Source of the DNA: Burkholderiales bacterium | GTDB lineage: Bacteria; Pseudomonadota; Gammaproteobacteria; Burkholderiales; Usitatibacteraceae | DNA length: 7,787 bases | Direction: 5' to 3' | NCBI GenBank assembly: GCA_014378085.1 | Contig: JACMOJ010000499.1 | Location: 1-7,787, forward strand | In this document: in pieces, positions 6,039-7,787 of the stretch | Layout of the letters: every line of letters begins with the position of its first letter | Numbering within the stretch: position 1 is the first letter of the stretch | Position numbers and translations under genes: made by a program | Notes under the pieces: model-generated | The model's input: only the letters and a program-made list of their open reading frames with translations | What the model was told of the DNA's origin: nothing | The model's database searches: none

Positions 6039-6180
6039 AAGCCGTTCAGGTGATATTGAGTGCACCTGGACCAGGCGGGACAATTGACGTGATGAACAAC
6101 TTTGGACTGATTCTTTGTTGCGATCTAGTGTTGATTTGGCCGCCGAGAAAACAGCACATCTTTAGATGGAGTACGGCATC
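6039..6180 (+). other. Gap with weak hairpins before the propeller gene
   Basis: This 142-base gap holds CAGGTG (6047-6052) pairing with CACCTG (6063-6068), and an overlapping competing pair CCTGG/CCAGG (6065-6075). Neither is followed by a T-run. TTGACG at 6084-6089 resembles a -35 box, but no good -10 follows at 16-18 bases. Whether the propeller gene is part of the preceding operon is unresolved. Confidence 0.4.
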
Positions 6181-7787
6181 ATGAAAACGACTGATATCTT
6201 TGCACCGCTGGCGTCTAGAGGCTCAGTGGCGGAACTCCGACCATCTCTGGCCTGGCTTCGGCCGCGCTTGTATGCGTTAACCCGGGCGGCGATGCATACG
6301 TCTCGGCTGGTGTTTGCATGTTTTGCATTGCTGACTCTGCTCGGCGTAGGAGTCGCGGCGGCTGGGCCATTTGCATATGTCACAAATGACGGAAGCAACA
6401 ATGTGTCTGTCGTCGACTTGGCTACCCGGGCAGTCGTCTCAACCATCCCAGTCGGTGGTCGGCCATATGGTGTGGGCGCCAGTCCAACCGGCAATTTTGT
6501 GTACGTAACGAATTACGCCGACGGAACTGTTTCCATTATTAGTACCTCAACCAATTTGGTTGTTGCGACTGTTTCGGTTGGCGGGCCGGGTAGCCAGGCC
6601 AGCGCAATTGCTGTCAATCGCGATGGCTCATCTGTCTTTATCGGCAGCGCGTCGAGCGCGAATGTAAGCGTGATCGACACCACTAACAATTCGGTGACGA
6701 CACCCGAGTCCACTGGTCGAGCAGATGATCTTGCTCTCAGTCCATCGGATAATCGCTTGTACGTTAGCTCAAGCAGCGGAAACAAAGTCACTGTCATCAA
6801 TAGACCGACAAACAACATTCTTCGCACCATTACCAACGTTCCTGGCGCATTTGGCATGGCGGTTCATCCTGATGGCAGAAGACTGTATGTCGGCAACTCT
6901 ACGGGCAATGTATTAACCGTCATCAATACGCAGAATAACTCAATCAACGCCTCCATCGCCTTGCCCAGCGCCCAGTACGGGCTCGCAATTTCGCCGTCGG
7001 GAGACAAGCTATACGTTAGCCACCATCTCACCAACCAGATCACGGTGATTGACACCGCAGCGAATCGTGTCTTGACCACATTTACGGTGACGGGTAAGCC
7101 CCTCGGATTGTCGCTGGATAGTACTGGCTCAACGTTGGTAGTAGCCCGTAGTGATGCAAATGCAATCTCTATTTTTGCGACATCGACCTACGCGCAAACC
7201 GCAGCGGTGACGGTTGGTACGGCACCCCAGGCATTTGGGCGCATGGTCGTGTCGACACTGTCGGGTTTGACTGCTCCAAGTATTACCACCAACAATTCGC
7301 CTGCGTCGGGAGTTGTTAGTGTTGCCTACGCCGGTCACCAATTCACGGCCAGTGGTACGGCGCCATTTCAATGGACTGTGCAATCAGGTGTTTTACCGCC
7401 AGGCTTAACGCTGAGTGTCACCGGCGAGCTGTCTGGAACGCCGACGCAAGCCGGTACATTCAACTTCGCGCTACAAGCCACGAATGGATTTGGCACGCCT
7501 GATACTGCATCGTTTAGCCTCGTCGTCGCGCCAGCTCCAGAAGCCACGCAGATCGCCCAGGCGATCAGCTTTGGTACGGCACCGGAGATTGCGGTTGGTG
7601 GGACGGGCACGGTGAGTGCGACGGGCGGGGCATCGGGGAATGCGGTGACCTTTACCTCGACCACCACCGGGGTGTGTACCGTCAGTGGTACCAACGGTTC
7701 GACGGTGACGGGCGTGACGGCGGGCACTTGTACGATTGCCGCCACCCAGGCTAGCAACACCAACTATGCGGCGGCATCACAGGTCAC
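6181..7787 (+). CDS. Secreted YVTN beta-propeller/Ig-domain protein, 3' end outside window
   Basis: The frame is open from the ATG at 6181 to the window end (535 full codons, no stop). GGAG at 6168-6171 is nine bases before the ATG. The signal peptide is long: residues 1-40 are a basic/mixed extension, 41-58 a hydrophobic core, with likely cleavage after AAA (59-61). A second ATG at 6292 (M38) would give a normal-length signal but lacks a clear ribosome site. Seven repeats of 40-45 residues follow (blade starts near 64, 106, 151, 192, 234, 276, 318), each with an xYV or similar strand, an xVxVID-type strand and an SPxG-type turn, completing a seven-bladed propeller. Residues 366-452 resemble a putative Ig (He_PIG) domain, with LPPGLTL and SGTPTQAGTF. 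From about 460 a second Ig-like module begins, with Cys499 and Cys517. Such proteins are exported and often surface-displayed. Ligand and final anchor are unknown. Confidence 0.88.
   Translation, partial: MKTTDIFAPLASRGSVAELRPSLAWLRPRLYALTRAAMHTSRLVFACFALLTLLGVGVAAAGPFAYVTNDGSNNVSVVDLATRAVVSTIPVGGRPYGVGASPTGNFVYVTNYADGTVSIISTSTNLVVATVSVGGPGSQASAIAVNRDGSSVFIGSASSANVSVIDTTNNSVTTPESTGRADDLALSPSDNRLYVSSSSGNKVTVINRPTNNILRTITNVPGAFGMAVHPDGRRLYVGNSTGNVLTVINTQNNSINASIALPSAQYGLAISPSGDKLYVSHHLTNQITVIDTAANRVLTTFTVTGKPLGLSLDSTGSTLVVARSDANAISIFATSTYAQTAAVTVGTAPQAFGRMVVSTLSGLTAPSITTNNSPASGVVSVAYAGHQFTASGTAPFQWTVQSGVLPPGLTLSVTGELSGTPTQAGTFNFALQATNGFGTPDTASFSLVVAPAPEATQIAQAISFGTAPEIAVGGTGTVSATGGASGNAVTFTSTTTGVCTVSGTNGSTVTGVTAGTCTIAATQASNTNYAAASQV
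6370..7254 (+). repeat. Seven YVTN-type propeller blades
   Basis: Residues 64-358 contain seven blades of about 42 residues. The first two carry YVTN itself; later ones drift (FIGS, YVSS, YVGN, YVSH, VVAR). Seven blades is the number needed to close a common propeller, so the domain seems complete within the window. Confidence 0.8.
7561..7787 (+). repeat. Start of a Cys-containing Ig-like module, likely repeated beyond the window
   Basis: From ISFGTAP (462-468) the protein follows a widely repeated bacterial Ig-like pattern: VGGTGTVSATGG, then GVCTV and AGTCTIAA, then NTNYAAA. Proteins with one such module usually carry several in tandem. The DNA here is visibly richer in GGG and ACG codons than the propeller part, which fits a mobile or expanding module. 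Only one copy is in view. Confidence 0.55.

Noticed and set aside
6047..6075. Intrinsic terminator after the FecR gene
   Set aside because: The stems are short, compete with each other and have no T-run, so a terminator is not supported.
6084..6112. Sigma-70 promoter with TTGACG
   Set aside because: The -35-like box is fair, but no hexamer 16-18 bases on matches TATAAT beyond chance.
7368..7763. 131-codon minus-strand frame rich in Val/Pro
   Set aside because: It mirrors the Thr/Gly-rich Ig-like modules on the + strand. The composition explains the open frame.
1..7787. CRISPR array, tRNA or rRNA
   Set aside because: No regularly spaced direct repeats, cloverleaf or conserved rRNA segments were seen on either strand.

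Overview
The window reads as a stretch of a Gram-negative, most likely betaproteobacterial, chromosome of moderate GC. The evidence is a predicted outer-membrane barrel protein with a Sec signal peptide, a TerB-DUF697 protein of a type I associate with Beta- and Gammaproteobacteria, and a YVTN-propeller/Ig surface protein of a style common in those groups. No taxonomic marker gene is present, so the assignment is an inference. All genes I accept lie on the + strand.

Layout: (1) 1-624 is the 3' part of a decayed IS30-family transposase. It has a clear one-base frameshift near 174, probably a second near the 3' end, and Glu in place of both catalytic Asp residues. (2) 779-1726 encodes a TerB-like plus DUF697 protein of the inner membrane or cytoplasm. 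(3) 1727-2267 is a 541-base gap with several inverted repeats and a possible stub of an FAD-oxidoreductase gene, but no convincing intact gene. (4) 2268-3641 and 3666-6038 form a tight two-gene unit with a 24-base gap. The first gene encodes a secreted TPR plus beta-barrel protein of the Slam/DUF560 type (surface lipoprotein assembly modifier). The second encodes a 790-residue exported protein with a FecR domain, a Pro/Ala-rich linker and two tandem copies of a roughly 213-residue domain that resembles the C-terminal barrels of Slam cargo (TbpB-like). (5) 6181 to the window end is the 5' part of a large secreted protein: an unusually long signal peptide, a complete seven-bladed YVTN propeller, a putative Ig (He_PIG-type) domain and the start of a Cys-containing Ig-like module. 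It has no stop codon in the window.

The best candidate for a new system is the Slam-like/FecR pair. A translocator-like barrel is co-transcribed with a protein whose C-terminal half is a duplicated TbpB-like barrel domain but which lacks a usable lipobox. I infer a type XI-like (Slam) secretion pair that exports or displays a non-lipidated, FecR-tagged substrate. The propeller protein downstream may belong to the same surface programme, but it has its own 142-base leader and could be independent.
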